Positions 23,101-38,100 of a stretch of DNA of 64,000 nucleotides are shown here, piece after piece (within the stretch, counting starts at the first letter, position 1; every line of letters begins with the position of its first letter). Source of the stretch: Ochlerotatus camptorhynchus (Eukaryota; Arthropoda; Insecta; Diptera; Culicidae); assembly GCF_037179485.1 (NCBI RefSeq), contig NW_027040863.1, positions 62,001 through 126,000 of the forward strand. The letters run 5' to 3'. Under the pieces are notes generated by a model. The model ran no database searches. It was not told the DNA's origin and saw only the letters and a program-made list of their open reading frames with translations. The translations under genes and the position numbers were made by a program.

Positions 23101-26100
23101 TTCAAAAATTAATGTTTTTTTTTTAAATCCTGTTTAACTAGCAATTTGACTGATCTGATTATGAATTTTGACAGGTTGTTTATTTTTTGATTATTGTTTA
23201 TGAAGTCGATTGATTTTGTCCATTTTATTATCAAAACAGATAAAAATTTACCACGTATAAAAAGTATCCTATCTGTTTACATTTCCGACTGCGGTTTGAT
23301 ATGGCAAACATTTTCTCCAATCAATCTTGGTTGTTCATATACAGTTTTCATTCAACATCGAAATCTAATGAAAGCTTACACTTTCTCTTGTCAATCACGT
23401 GTCCAGTGAAGAGGCTGAATATATAAAGAGACGACTTATCAAAATTGGAACAATCAATGATCTGTCAAATTCATAGTAACAGTTATTCCAATCGAGCAGA
23501 AGACCTGTCGCCTCTCTACCCAATTCAGTCTCTTTAATATCCAGCACCGAAAGCAAGATTTGTGATAGATCAGCGCAGGTTGATGTCAAATTTGACCATT
23601 TTAGGTGGTTTGTTTCGGCTCCCATTCGCAGTTATCTGTTGCCATCAGTTTTACTCTGGTGTAAAATGAAAGGGATACAACAAGACCAAAGTGTGAGGTT
23701 AGGGACCGTGCTCTGCTCTATATGAGCTTTCATCGTGTTTGCAGGGGTACATGGGGTAACATGCACCGTTGGGGCAAGATGCACTTCTTTTGTTTTAAGC
23801 CTATAATACATTTTTACAACAAAGTAGTTACCCTACAAGTTAAATCTATGTTTGCTTTGGACACCGTATCAATTTAGCAGCTCTATGTGGTCAGATAATG
23901 TAAATAAAAACAAAACCAGTTTGCATTTCTAATATTGGATATAGTGTAATTTTGTAGATTTTTAAGCGATTCAAACATTAAGCATTTGATTGAGATTAGA
24001 GCTACATCTTTCTGATAAAAAATCGGTGTATTTAAATAAGAATTTTTATTTTATGATCAAAAACATTTTCTTTATGCATTCAGGGCAAGATGCACTCCTA
24101 AGTTCGGGGAAAATGATTCTTTAGTAAAAAAAAGCTTTGTTTACGTGCTATTCTTTCTTCAGAAATGGTCCGCAACATTCCAAAGTCTATTTAGCAATCA
24201 TGGACCTTTGAACAACTACGATCGGAACTGGAGGCAGCTAAAAACGAAGACGTTCTCTGCCACAATTGGTGATGATAATTTCTAAGACGGCAGGGAGAGT
24301 CATATTGCCCCATTATTGTAATGCATTTTGCCCCACTTGTAAAACTAAATCGAATAATAATAATAATGATAAAAAAGACTTAGAGATAACCCATTTCATG
24401 GCTGAAAATCTAATTACACAATAAAGAAAATAAACACGACTTCTAAATTGGTAAAAATGTGCTTTATGGATGGCCCTATAATATTCGCAAATCCACCAAT
24501 ATTGAAAAACATTGCCTTTCTGCGTTCTAGTCTCTCGAAAATAAACGATTTTCATAAAATACAAAACAATCAAACTTTCGGTTGAATTCAACCGAAACAC
24601 TTACAAAGTAAAGAAGACGGGAAAAACGAGTTCTGAAATTCAAGAAATTTTAGCAAAAAGGTCCAAAATAGAAAATAAGCTAGATATCTATACAAAAAAG
24701 AAACTCAAACGTGTTTAAACTGAATAGTTTCGCGGCGAATCAGGTAGCATGCAATCGGTACGACTGAGTACGAGTTTGCACATCGATCCAAGAGAGTTTA
24801 GTATGGATCATTTACTCAATCGATGAAATGTATTCTATTGCTAGAGTTTTGAAAAAGGTGTGATTGAAAATTACTGTTGGTGTACTAAATAAAACTGTAC
24901 TTCAAAAAATCTTTTATATGAAAACTGGGATCAAAAACGATACTTGTGAAATCTAGGGAAAAATTAAAGCATTATCGAGTTTAAAAGCACAAGCGAATAC
25001 TTACGTGCTATAGCCCTCAGTCTAGTGGCTGGTGAACCGGGAGGAGTATCCGTGCGCTGTCGAGAATCGTCTCGAATAGCAGTAGGCTGCACCGTTATCG
25101 TGTGACGAAAATCAAGTGGAAACGAGATGTGACCCGGTTCGCGTTTCAATAACTGAAAAAAACCAAAGAGGCATTTGAGTGTCATTGAATAAAAGCAGGA
25201 AACTGTCGAACGTGTGTCATTCTTACCCTTAATTTGCTCTTGCTAAATTTTCCTTTTCGCTTTTTAGGCGTAGGCGTGTTCTGGGTGATGATAATTTTCA
25301 ATTCACGTCCCAGAAGCTCGATTTCACGTGCATCCAGCTCTTGCTCACGTTTAGCTAGATCTTCTTCTTTGAAGCGTTGTTCTCGCTGCACTCGGCTGAG
25401 TTCCTCCTCCTTACTGCGTAGTTCCTGTTGAAGGCATAAAGCGAACAATTGTTATTTCCATTGAAGCACGCTTTATTGATACGGAAAAAATTAAATAAAA
25501 AGGCAAACCATGACACATATCAACCAATGAAGCAATTGCAATGCATTGAAGGTTAATTTGGTCAAACACATTTTGTTCCTACAAATTTTATTGCAAGATC
25601 AACTGCTGTTACCAACGGCTCGTAGAGTCAAAAAAGAATATCAAAAATTATTGGTGCAAATTATGATTAGGTTAACTTTATTGAAAAGGAGGAATATAAA
25701 TACAAAAATTGTTTTATTTTATTTTATTTATTACTTAAGTATTTTGAATTTCTATTCATTCAGCTGGGTATTATGTTTCAAATGTAAGGCAATTTTTCGC
25801 ACAAACCTCCACATCGATTGTTCTATGACTTTGAATTATTTTTAAGTACGAAGAATCACGTTTCGCAGTGGGTAGGTGATGAACGGATCTGGCCTGCTGG
25901 TTAGCATCCATGCCTATCACGCTGAAGGTTTCAAGTTCAAAGTTCATCTCCGGAAAAATCACGAATGAGCTAAAATGTGTTAAAATAGCTAAAGCGTGCC
26001 CGGTTGATTTTTTTATATAGGGTTAATTTACGTTTTATGTACACCTTCTTTCAGTGGACCTCTGACGGATTAACACTATAAATACTGGGAGCAAAATACT

Positions 26101-29100
26101 AACGTGGAATACTAGGTTCACTAATCACTCGATCTTAACTGTTCAATCAGCTGGATCTCGATGGTTTCGCAACAAATTTTCAAAATTCTTTCGCCAATGT
26201 CTATGTCCCAGGACTTCTACGTGAAGTTTAACCGTAGACTAGTGTAACGAATGGAGTCCCACAAATTTGAAGACATTGATCACCATTCCCGAAGACGGAA
26301 ACATTCTAAATAGAATAGATCTAAAGATATATTTTATACAGGAAATTAACTTGCACATTAGCGCGCCGCATAGTGAGAAAATTGTTTACTACTGTTCTCT
26401 ATCCTCCTTGACATACTGTACAATAATTTTGCCGAAGACAGTAACCTTTTATATGGCTAGGATAATTATATATTCCATGTGGTCGACCTTACCCTGCATG
26501 ATATGATTCTTTCATTATTTAGTTTGTTTCAGATTCGTGATAAAACATCATCAAATGAAAAGAAAATTTCGGAAAATTAATGTTATTAGGGAAAGTACTC
26601 AACAGATCAATAATCACAAAATTTTTAGCGGACATTTTATACAGTTTTGGATAAATTTTACTTCAAGCTTAGGGTGGTCGTCTAACCCCGTCGTCCCCTA
26701 TAGTCCCCTATGGTTCATTGACCATATTGATCGTTCCGGCACCACCGGGAGAGCCTGTAGTACGTAAAAATTGTAGTTTTTGACCAAAACATGCGTTTCG
26801 GTGACCATTGCCTATATTGGTCACTCCGGAATGACCGGAATATCGCCGGGGGGAACCTGTGAAAGGGGACAATTGAAGTTTTTCTCCAAAACATGCCTTT
26901 CGATGGTTCCATCTTCATGGTTTCCACTAAAGGAAGAAGTATTCGTGTTATTTACAGCAGACTGCAGAAGCCATTAGATGTATTCTCTTTTTATGTACAA
27001 AAATGGAAGATTTCTCCCAACGCTGCAATGTTCTAGCTAATAGCTGGGACTATTTTTTTTATTGGTTATCAAGCTGGAACTACGGACAGCTTAGTTTTCA
27101 AGACTTGACCCATTTAAATAAATTTTGCTTCTATCTTTGACAATACAACAGAAGGACTAGCCTATGTTGGCCGCTTGAACACTGGATTCCGTATGTATTG
27201 TTTCAAGATAGTTATAGAAAAAATGCTGTGACGTGTGCGCGTAGATACATCCGCGTAGTAAACCGATTGAATAAGTAAATCCGTTTCGAACGAAATATCT
27301 TAATTATGTATGTTACGAAAACCGCGCGAATTCCGAATGCCGTGCGAGACAACCGAAACGAGAAAAAAGGCTTATTATCATTTAAAGAGTGCCACCAAAA
27401 TAAATGTTATAGCCTATGTTGGCAAGTTGATTAATTTTGGTTTCCTCCCTAGATATTCTACTTATTTACTACTGAGCTTTGTATCAAATTAGTTAATTTA
27501 AAGAACGTATCCATCATTTCAAGATTTCGCGACCGCACCGAACAAATTCTATACTACATAAGCTCAAAAGCGTTTAACAAGCTCTACCGAATTGTGTATC
27601 ACTTCTGCGTAAGCTCCGTAGACGTAGGCGCGTTTAATCCGACAGTCGGCAAAGGTTTAACCTGTACCAACACCGCTTAAGGAACGACCTAGAGTCAGTA
27701 AAACCGTTTAGAGCTAAACATCTAAATTACGTAAGATACGAAAATCGCGCAAATTGTGAACGCCACGCGAAACAACCGTAGAGAAAAAAAACAGCTTATT
27801 ATCACTTAAAGAGTGCCACCAAAATAAATGTGATAGCCTATGTTGGCAAGTTGATTAATTTTGGTTTTCTCCCTAAATATTCTACTTATTTTACTGTTGA
27901 GCTTTGTTTCAATTTAGTTATTTTACCCCACGTATCAATCATTTCAAGATTTCGCGACCGTACCGAACAAATTCTATACTACAGAAGCTCAAAAAAAACT
28001 TTTGGTGAGCTCTACCGCATTGCGAATCACTTCTGCGTAAGCTCCATAGACGTAGGCGCGTTGATTCCGACAGCCGCGAAAAGTTAAACATGCATCAATA
28101 CCACATAAGGAAAGATCGATTTTACGTATGGTTTAGTTCATAGATTAACATTGACTGCTGTTTTAAATTTAAGTACTTGAACACTAAGAAATAAGTTAAC
28201 TCAAATGCGATTAAAATATATAAGAGATTTCGCGTTTGAGAGAATAATATAGTAATCGAGTACAACAAACTCAGGGGAATACAATACCTCCAAAAGTTTA
28301 AAAGCTATTAATTGTCACATACCTCTACTTTTACTTATTTCCTAAAAATAACCCCCTCTTTTGGTTAATCTGCTTAATGCGTTTCTTATTAAAGTTCAAG
28401 ACTAAATAAGAAGATTTATTATACAACTTTAAAGGTTAGTTGCTTCCCCCGCATCCTAATTCTTTTGTTAATCTACTTAATGTCATTAGACTTTCTGAAG
28501 TTTCTTATTTAAGTTCATTTGATGATTATGATATCTTATTAGTCTAATTTAATAAATTATTAAAAGCTCTAATTCACCTAATCAATCGTAACCCATGCTT
28601 TATTAAGTATCTGCACTTGTGCTTGTAATCTAAAATTAAACGTGTTTCAAGTACTTATGATTTTGACCTACACCTATTTATTATATCTTAGTTCGACTCA
28701 GGTAACACCTTCATGTGACTAAAATGCTTCATTTTGAAGTTAGTTTCCTAGCTGATTTTTAAATTATATAGGGTATATGCTCCAACTACGCTCACACGCT
28801 TTCACTATGTCGCACCACAAAAATACGTATGAGAAGCACGCCACAGTGGAAATCTCGAGCTATAGTTCAAACACTTATCCCAAATCAAAATGAAGCACAT
28901 ATATGATTAGTTACAATACCATGTACAATAATGGTGTTTAACATTGTTCCCTGAGTAATACCTCAATGAAAACAACAATGAAAACTTGTCACGCAAATAG
29001 AAGGAGCACCATTGGGCACTTTCTTAAATATTTCAATTGTTTTATTCCCTTGCAAACCCAAATAAATCTATCTGCGTAAAAATAAATAAAATAAGAGTGA

Positions 29101-32100
29101 TTTGCGGCAAAACCCGTATACAAACATGTCATGTAAAATTAAGTGCTCCTAGACTGAAAAGTTCGAACGAACGTTTGATTGAGCGGAATTTCGCGTCTAA
29201 TATAACTCAATTTTATGTCAAAATTGACGCTCGTATAGGTCAGTCTCTGAGCACCTAAATTTAAATTAATTTTTCTAGTGTATAGCCTTCATACATTAAA
29301 CCTGTAAAAGATTGTTTGTAAAATATGTTCAACAAGTCGATTTTAAAGCGGATGGCACTTTCCCCTATAAAAATGTAACGCAATGATTGTAAAGAATAAA
29401 TAAACACAGCGATACTCGTAAGATATTCGTTCTCTTACTCACCAAACAACATCTGGTTTTATTCCTCTGACTCATCTCGTAAAAATCCTATAACCAATAG
29501 ATTCAAGAAAGAACCTTAAGGTGATTCTTTGTAGAGTCCATAAATGGCCACCACGTAGGTTATACATGCACTTTCACTTCTAATTTTCAATTACACACAT
29601 CTCGGAAATTAATGCTCCATTTCACCAGAAATTGCTACTGCAGTACAACAAACATAAAGTTTCGAAGTGGTTACGAGAATAAGGATCTCACAGCGAAACA
29701 CCTTAACTAACAAATGAAAATAAAAGTGGCGACGAGAGTGAAATTTCGTACGCGTATCTATGGTTTAAAGCCAACTGGCTACTGAGTGAGAACGAGTAGG
29801 AGAATTACCGAATTGTGGCATTGTACGGAAGATTGAGATAGAAGTTTATCAACCCGCATGTTTACGGTAAGGCGAAAAGTTTAGCTTTGTTGGTTTTTTT
29901 TGGTAAGACATCAGCACTCAGGGTAAGTAAGGTGACTACAGCGAGAAAATTAATGTTCTATTGATTATAAAAAAAAAGTGTGGTTACCGCAACGGCTGCA
30001 GCATAAATGTGCTTAAAGTACCATTTTCTTTATGCTGATGAGGATTTAACGACAAAGAGAGGACAAGGAATTTTAAAGAAAACATGGACAAAACGAGAGT
30101 TTATACCGGACAAAGCTTGAAGAAATTCAAAGCAAAGTTAATAAAAGTGTATTTATTTGTTTCTAAGGGCAGGTGTTAAATTGTTGTGATCCAGTTGTAT
30201 ATAACGCAACTGATTAATAGAAGAAAATGCTATTAATTTAAGTAATGAAGTTTGGTTTAATCCTCCTAAAGCTCCAATAATTATTGATAAAATAATAGAA
30301 ATTAAAAAAAAATATAATTTATATTATATGAAATTTATATTAAAGGAGCCATTTTTTTGTCAAGTTATTAAAATTAAACTAATAATTCAATTTAACCCTT
30401 CTTTTAATACTGGAAACCAAAAATGAAAAGGAGCTGCTCCTCTTTTTAATAATAAAGTTGATAAAATTAATAAATCATTAAAGTTATTATTTATTATTCA
30501 GTTATTATTAAAAAATAATATTATTAAAATAATTGCCAATAATAAAATTGATGAAGCAAAAGCTTCAGTTAAAAAATATTTTAATCTATTTTCTGAAGTT
30601 ATTAATTTTTTTTACCTTCATTTATTAAGGGAATAAATGACAGTAAGTTAATTTCTAACCCTATTCATGCTTCTAATCAAGCAAGAATGTTATCCGAGGA
30701 AAGAGAGCCACCCTCAATATATTTTGAAAATAATGATTTTTTAATGGTACCTTTCCACGAATCTAGCTTAGCATTCCTATGAAGCATTTTAAAGTTCTGC
30801 CCAAGTCCAAGTTAAAGTTCTAAGTCATCCAAAAAACACAAAAAATAAGAGATTCTTATAGGAACAAGGCATCATAAAATAAAGATTTCTGGGACTTTCA
30901 AACTCAAGGAAAATGACTATGTGCGCCACAGGTGGCGGTACTACCAACTACGATGCTTTTAAATTGACCGTTAAGTGCTTGTTCGATGAACAACTTGCGC
31001 GTGTTATGTCTGTTTGTCTGTGGTTTCGGTATGCATTGTTTTCGTGAAATTTTTCAAACCAATCTGTATAAAATAGTATCAAAATAGATTTTATGATTTC
31101 CTTGACTCACATGATTTATATGTTTTGTACCGTGACCTGCCCTAATTCCAAGGAGTTCCTGATACAGTGGGTTTGACAATAACCTTGAATATTTTTATCT
31201 AAATAATTATCGCAAACGTTAGCATATCGAGTCATACTCATACATAACAAATTTGACAAATTTTTACACGTAAAAACAAAATATTGATAGAATAAAAACC
31301 ACGGATTTAGGGCACCGCCGTACTTTTTAGTGTCCTATACCGTGGTTTGCAGTCAACAGCAAAATTGCTTAATAAAGCGTATGTTTTACATTCTGAATCA
31401 GTTTAACAAGGCCCTGGGCAACGTTACAAACAGAGGCTGACAAACTGGTCACATGGTCCATGGTCACACTTGTATAGTTGTTGTATAGTGCTCAAAATTA
31501 TTATACAAATAATGCTCATGCTCATAGTAGGTCATACAAGTGTATCCACCAATCCTCTGCCAAGAAGGAGGGTTACTGAAGCCGCCACCGTTGGTCCTGA
31601 TCCTGATGACAACGTGACAACTCCTGCGCTCCCGTCGCGCACATCTTCATATCCGCCCGAGTCACCGCCGTTCAGGCGAAGCGGCAAGGAGCGCTTCCTT
31701 ACAGGAAACTTGAATGATTTTACAGATGAAATTGGTAGCATGGCGGCAACCGCTGTGATGATTCTGAAGCAGAAGCAAGCCGCTTGCAGTAGGGACTTTT
31801 CGTCACCAATCGAACGAAAGTACTGGTGATCCCCGCACCCCATCCGAGACACTGAATGGACAACATGGCGATCTGTGGAGAGCTACAATGGACGAGGAAT
31901 ATCAATCTGTCATCGCACATTGTACTTGAGAATTGGTAGAGTTGCCGTCAAACTATAAAACCATCGGGTGTAAATGGTTGTTCAAGACGAAGGAACATGC
32001 GAAGGGGAACATTGTGCGTCATAAAGCCAGGCGAGTGGCATAAGTTTGTCGATGTAATGATGCAGGACTTCGACGAGGTCTTTGCTCCTGTCACCAAACA

Positions 32101-35100
32101 AGTCTCACCACAAGTTGCTATCTCTCTTAACAAGCCGCCGTCGAACGTCAGTGAAACACATGGATGTGAAGACCGCGTCCCTTCATGGACAGTTGGAAGA
32201 GCCCATCTTCATGAAGCAGGCGGAATGATACTCCACGGGGAACCCATTCATAGTGTGCTTGATGAAGAAGGGCATATACGGGCTAAAGCAATCCACCCGT
32301 GTATGGAACCAGCGGATCGACGAAATGTTTCAAAGAATGGGATTCAAGTCTTCAACAATAGATCCATGTCTGTACATCCGATGTAGGGGGAACTCAAACA
32401 CGTCACCCAAACTGACGAGGAATTGGCTGCAATTTTCCATAAACTACAGAAGAACTTCGAAGTTGCCAACCTTGGGGACGTGAAGCACTTTCTCGATTTC
32501 GAAATCGAGCGAGACTCCAGTGGATTCAAGCTGAACCAACGAAACTACATCTTGAAGCTCGCTGAGAAGCATTGTTTAAAATATGCTAAACCTTCAAAGA
32601 TTTCTATGTATCCGGGCTACCAACAGCAGACGGAGGAGAAGAATCGACTGCCGAGCAAAGCACAGTACCTCAGTCTGATAGGTGATTTGCTGTACGTGGC
32701 AGTTCATTCACGTCCGGACATAGCGGTTAACATATCGATTCTGGTACAGAAGTTGAGTTGTCCAACGCAACTGAATTGGCAGAAAGCGAAAAGGGTGTTG
32801 AATATTGAGCCGGGGATCGACAAACACAGGCTTGGTGCTTTTTGCGGATGCTGACTGGGCTGGCAACCATCGCGACCGGAAGTCAAATACCGGTTTCCTG
32901 ATTTGTTTCGGAGGAGGTATCATAAACTGGGCATCCAGAAAGCAGAGCTGCGTCGCTTTATCTACGCAGGCATAGTTCGTGGTATTGGCAGAAGCATGTC
33001 ATGAGCTCATTTGGGTGAAGAAGTTGCTAGCTGATTTCAGCGAGGATGTCTTAAAGCCAGTGCCAACATACGAAGACAAGAAGAGCTGCATAAAGTTAGT
33101 TAGTAGTGACACATTGAAACTACATATTTCTAAGTTAGGGATGTGCAAGTCAAGAAACATATTAGACTAGAATAGAAGACATCATATCAAGAGGATTGGC
33201 AAATGTACCAGAATCCAAGCGACAGATACAAAAGCGCTGCGCTTCAGTAAAGAAGGAAGCAATGAATAGAAAAATGAGCAAATAAACAAACCTTCTTCTG
33301 AGGATGTAATCATTGCTATCAAGTTCGTTCGAAGCTATTTACCTTTGAGCGGCAGATGACGCGATTGTACCTGTCTCAGAGCAATCAAATTCCCGGTTAT
33401 TTCTCGTTTGTTTTTATTCCCCGGTAATTCCCGGTTCTCCGGTTCACTGGCCTCTCTGAGAGCAGAGTTGGTAACGGTCAGTTTGGTCAGTGACGTTTGA
33501 CGAAAACCAAAAATAAATTGTCGCGGTACAAAAACCATCATTTCCATCCATCCTTCGTCATTGACGAAGAGAAGCCGACAGTAATCCCTTTGAACAAATC
33601 CTATCGCATATTTTACCTTCACTTCTCTTTTTTGTATCATGTGTAAAATCTAGAAATTTTGTTCCGATCCCGAACCACTACACTACGGATTCGCGCGAAC
33701 CGGCCTTCGTGTTCTTTTTATAGACTATAATTATTTTCAGGTTGCAACTCACGATGAACTCGGACGGGTAAAATAAAACTTGAAACGCCCGGACTTATTG
33801 ACTGTTTACAAAGTCCAGACATTATTTCGCGTTCTGTTTGTTCTACATAGGTTTTCTTACGTAAGTTTGTGTGTGTTAGTGTTCACTGAAGGTAAACGCA
33901 AGAGAGGATCAAAAGCAAATACAAACAGTGTAGGGTGGTTCAAAAAACTATTGGAATGATAAGGTGGTTCTAAAAGTTACTGAAATGTAAAAAACAAATA
34001 CATTTTCTATCTTCGCATTTAACATTCCGGCCGATGGATTATGCTTCATCGGCGCTGGAGTCATATGATGACGGGGATTGCTGCTGGATTGCCCCTGGAT
34101 CTATCTCCACCGGTAGCAGGCAGAGTTTGCTTACAGCTCTCTTCGTAACTCCGGTACTGGTTCTAACCGAAGCTACACGGACAAACCCATCGTTTCCCGG
34201 ATGGACGTCGACCATTCTTCCGACGGACCACTTCTGCGGCGGCAGATTTTCATCTCGTAGCAGAACGATGGCACCAAGGACGAGGTTGGTCGTAGCATTC
34301 GACCAGCGGTATCGGTTGTGGAGGGTACTAAGGTAATCCTTTTGCCAGCGTTGCCAAAACTGCTGTGACAGGCACTGGACACGTTGCCAGCGGGATAGGC
34401 GGTTTTCTGGAACATCTTGCAGGCTGGGCTCCGGAATAGCATTGAGCGGCCTTCCCACTAGGAAGTGTCCTGGAGTTAAGGGTTGCAAGTCTTGTGGGTC
34501 TTCTGACATAGCGGTTATTGGTCTTGAATTTAACGCTGCCTCAACTTGGATGAGGGCGGTTCTGAATTCAGTTTCTGTCAGCATAGCGTTTCCGATGATA
34601 CGGCGGAGATGGAACTTCATTGATTTCACTGCCGCTTCCCAGATTCCGCCTAGCGACGGCGATCTGGGAGGAATGAAGTGGAATTCGATATTACTCGCAG
34701 CGCACTCACGAGCTACGACGTCTTTATGCTGCTGAGAAACGAATAGTGTGCGAAGATCTGCTAACTCACGTTGAGCTCCTACAAAATTGCGACCATTGTC
34801 ACAGTATATGTTGCTGGGCTTGCCACGTCTTCCAGTGAAACGGTGCAAGCTTGCGATGAATGCCTCCGATGTCAAATCAGGAACAAGGTCAAGGTGTACC
34901 GCCTTGACGGCCAGGCACACGTATACCGCTACGTACGCCTTGACAGGAGCTGCTCTTTTGTTGGGTGCTCGAAGGATAATTGGGCCGGCAAAGTCAACCC
35001 CGACATTCTCGAACAGGAATGATCTGATTACTCGTACCGGTGGGAGATTTCCCATTAGTTGCTCCAACGACTTCGGGGAGGCACGAGTGCAGACAACACA

Positions 35101-38100
35101 GCGATGCACGGTGGTACTGGCAAGATTCCGGTTATTCAGTGGCCAGAAGCGACGACGCAGAGATGAAAGAAGAAGATTCGGGCCACCGTGAAGCGTTTTA
35201 AGGTGCTTGAGAGAGACGATCATTTTGGTGAGACGATGGTTTGCAGGCAGTACCATGGGGTGCCGTTTGTCAATGGCGAGGGCAGAATGATGAAGCCGGT
35301 CGCCAACTCGGATCAATGCATCGACGAGTTTCGGATTCAGGAAACGTAACTTGGATTTCTTGCTTACGGCTTCGTTTCGTGCGAGTTGCTTCATTTCCGA
35401 ACTGAACGCGTCTTCTTGCACGACTTATGAGACCGAGTAACGCACGATCGATTTCCGACGCCGATAACGGACCGGTTACACGTTCACTCTTCACCCGACG
35501 AGTATTCTCACGAAAACGGTGCCACCACGCGCACACACGAATGACAGGGGTGCGGCTTGAATAGCGATTGATGATGTCTTCTGGCTCTGTAAAGACAGGC
35601 AGCGCCACAACTTTCCGTAATTCTGGATCTTCGCGATTCTGTTTATGCGACACGTACTTCGGCGGCCACGGTTCACTTAACGATCTGACTCATATGGGTC
35701 CATTCCAACATAGAGTATTTGCGACTAAATTATCTAGGCTGGTTCCTCTCGACAACAGGTCAGCAGAGTTTTCGTCGGAGGGTATGTGACGCCAGGAGGC
35801 TGAAGCGGTCAACTCCTGAATTTCCGCTACTCTGTTGCTGACGAAAGTCTTCCAGGTCGACGGCGGAGCAGAGATCCAATCTAGCGTTATGGTCGAATCT
35901 GTCCAAAGATAAACTGGAGCCACGAGTGAGGTGCTCTTTACAACTTGAGCCACGAGATGCGCTAGGAGTAGCGCGGCGGAGAGCTCCAGTCTCGGTATTG
36001 ACTTGCTACTGAGTGGAGCTATACGCGACTTGGCCGTTAGCAATTGGACATAGCATTGGCCATTCGCGTCGACCGACCTTATATACACACAGGCTCCATA
36101 TGCCTGCAGGGAGGCGTCGCTGAACACATATATTTCTAACCTTTGGTGCGGTGAGAACATATCCAACCGCGGAATGCGAGACCTTCTAGGTGACGTATAT
36201 CTCGCTGATACGACGTTCATTCTTCCACGAACTTCGCTGGAAGTGGTGTATCCCATTCTAGTTGACACTTCCAGAGGGCTTGTATTATGATTGTCGTTGG
36301 AACCGGTAAAGAGGTTATCCACATAAAAAATCCTTTCGAGTAATTCCTGCTGCGTGCGGGAATCGGTTTTCTTCGTCTGTGGCTAGCTGTTGCAATACGC
36401 GAGTTGCCAGGAAAGGCGAGTTGTTCAAGCCGTATCTAATGGTAAGTAACTGGTACACTTTCAAACGGAGCTCCGGGTCACAATATGCGCTGCAACGGTT
36501 GATCCAAAAGGTGGACCAGTATCTGTCTGAACATCTTCTCAATGTCAGCGGTGACGACGAAACGATACAATCGGAATCGTAGTACTATTTCCACTAGCAT
36601 TTCCTGAATTGTGGGACCAGGAATCATAACGTCGTTAAGTGCCAATCCCGAACGGGATTTACAGAATGCGTCAAACACGGTTCTGAGTTTGGTGGTTGTA
36701 CTCTCAGGTTTCAAGACCCCGTGATGGTCTGATGTTCAGTTCCTCCTCTGCAACTTCACGCATGTGCCCCATTTCGATGCATTGGGCGATGAAATCATGA
36801 TACAGCTTCCTTTTCTATGAATCCGACATGAGAGAACGTTCCAACGAATAGAAGCGTCTAGTGGCCGGGTACATGTTGTGATCCAACTGAGGAACGAGTT
36901 CTTCACGCATTGGTAGCCTGACTACGTATCGGCCTTCCGGTGTCCGTGTGGTGTTGGCCAGGAAGTGCTCCTCACAAAACATATCCGAGGCTGACCAACC
37001 CTTGGTATCATGGACGGTTTCCAGCTCCCAAAACTTTCGAAGCATTTCTTCTACACGAACTGCACTACTCATTAGGCAGGAACGAGGGTCAGCATGATCG
37101 TGGCCTCGAATAATGCAAGGACTTGACACGACCCATCCGAGAACAGAATTCTGCAAAACCGGTAACTGCTCACAAAGCTGGATACGACCTTAGCGGAGGG
37201 TATCGAAGAAGAATTGAGCTCCTAAGATTAGGTCAATTTCATTCGACACATGGAATGTTGGATCAGCAAGTCGCACTGTTTCAGGAATCTGCAATTTCTG
37301 TATGTTTTTTGTTAATTCTGGCATCTTGATGGCGAGAGAGGGTAGAACTAGAAGTTGTGGAACAGGATTTGGAGCAGAGGATTGTGAAACAAGAGCAACA
37401 TATCCACTGGCTTGAGGACCAGGAGAGGGCTGTTGTATGAACTGTGCCCCATGGAGAAGAGTATGATGTTTCTACGGACAGCGGTTGCACGGTTTGCTCT
37501 GACAGGACTTGGCAAAGTGATCTGTGCTACGGAGGCAATTGGAACATAGCTTCTTCAACTTCACGAACTCGAATCGTTGCTGTTCAGATAGCTTCTGGAA
37601 ATCAGGGCAATGGTACAGGAAGTGACTCTGGATGCATTTTTCACACCTCCTGGAAGATTCCTTAGTTTGGGAGGAGGATGAGGAGCTGAAATGCACTGCG
37701 GGCTTCGTTGGCTTCACCTTTGGATCACGATTTCGACTGGAACCAGGGGACGGATTAACACACTGCAGAACTCTGGCATAATTCTGAAGGTAGTTCACCA
37801 TCGATACATATGTCGGCATATCATCTTCTTCTGCTTCATTACATGCCACACCACCAATAATATATATATCAACGCCGGTGGTGTAGTGGTAAGCGTGATT
37901 ACCTCTCACCCCAGCAAGCCTGGGTTCAATCCCAGTCGGCGCCGCCGGGATGTTTTGAGGCATAACATCTCTGATCACGCCTTCCTTCGGATGGGAAGTA
38001 AAGCCGTTGGTCCCCGGTTCATGAGTTGATGGGTCGATAGGTAGGGTCCAGGTGTGGGAGCTGCCTTCCTGGCACGTCGGTAGCATTGGTGCTCAGCACG

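Larger units (their letters stand above)
20189..25004 (-). other. slpr: slpr intron 6 (4.8 kb)
   Basis: It holds a foldback-type element (21220-23083), a 78-bp palindromic MITE (21140-21217), a tRNA-derived SINE nested in the foldback, and a GGGGCAAGATGCAC-motif repeat (23744-24340). I see no gene between them. Confidence 0.8.

Noticed and set aside
34442..35191. Plus-strand frames of 83-134 codons
   Set aside because: They are antisense to the BEL/Pao integrase, whose conserved motifs are on the minus strand.
37868..37945. tRNA-Glu-like sequence with A and B boxes
   Set aside because: It is the SINE head. It is followed by the SINE body and tail and repeated at several loci, and it has a target duplication.
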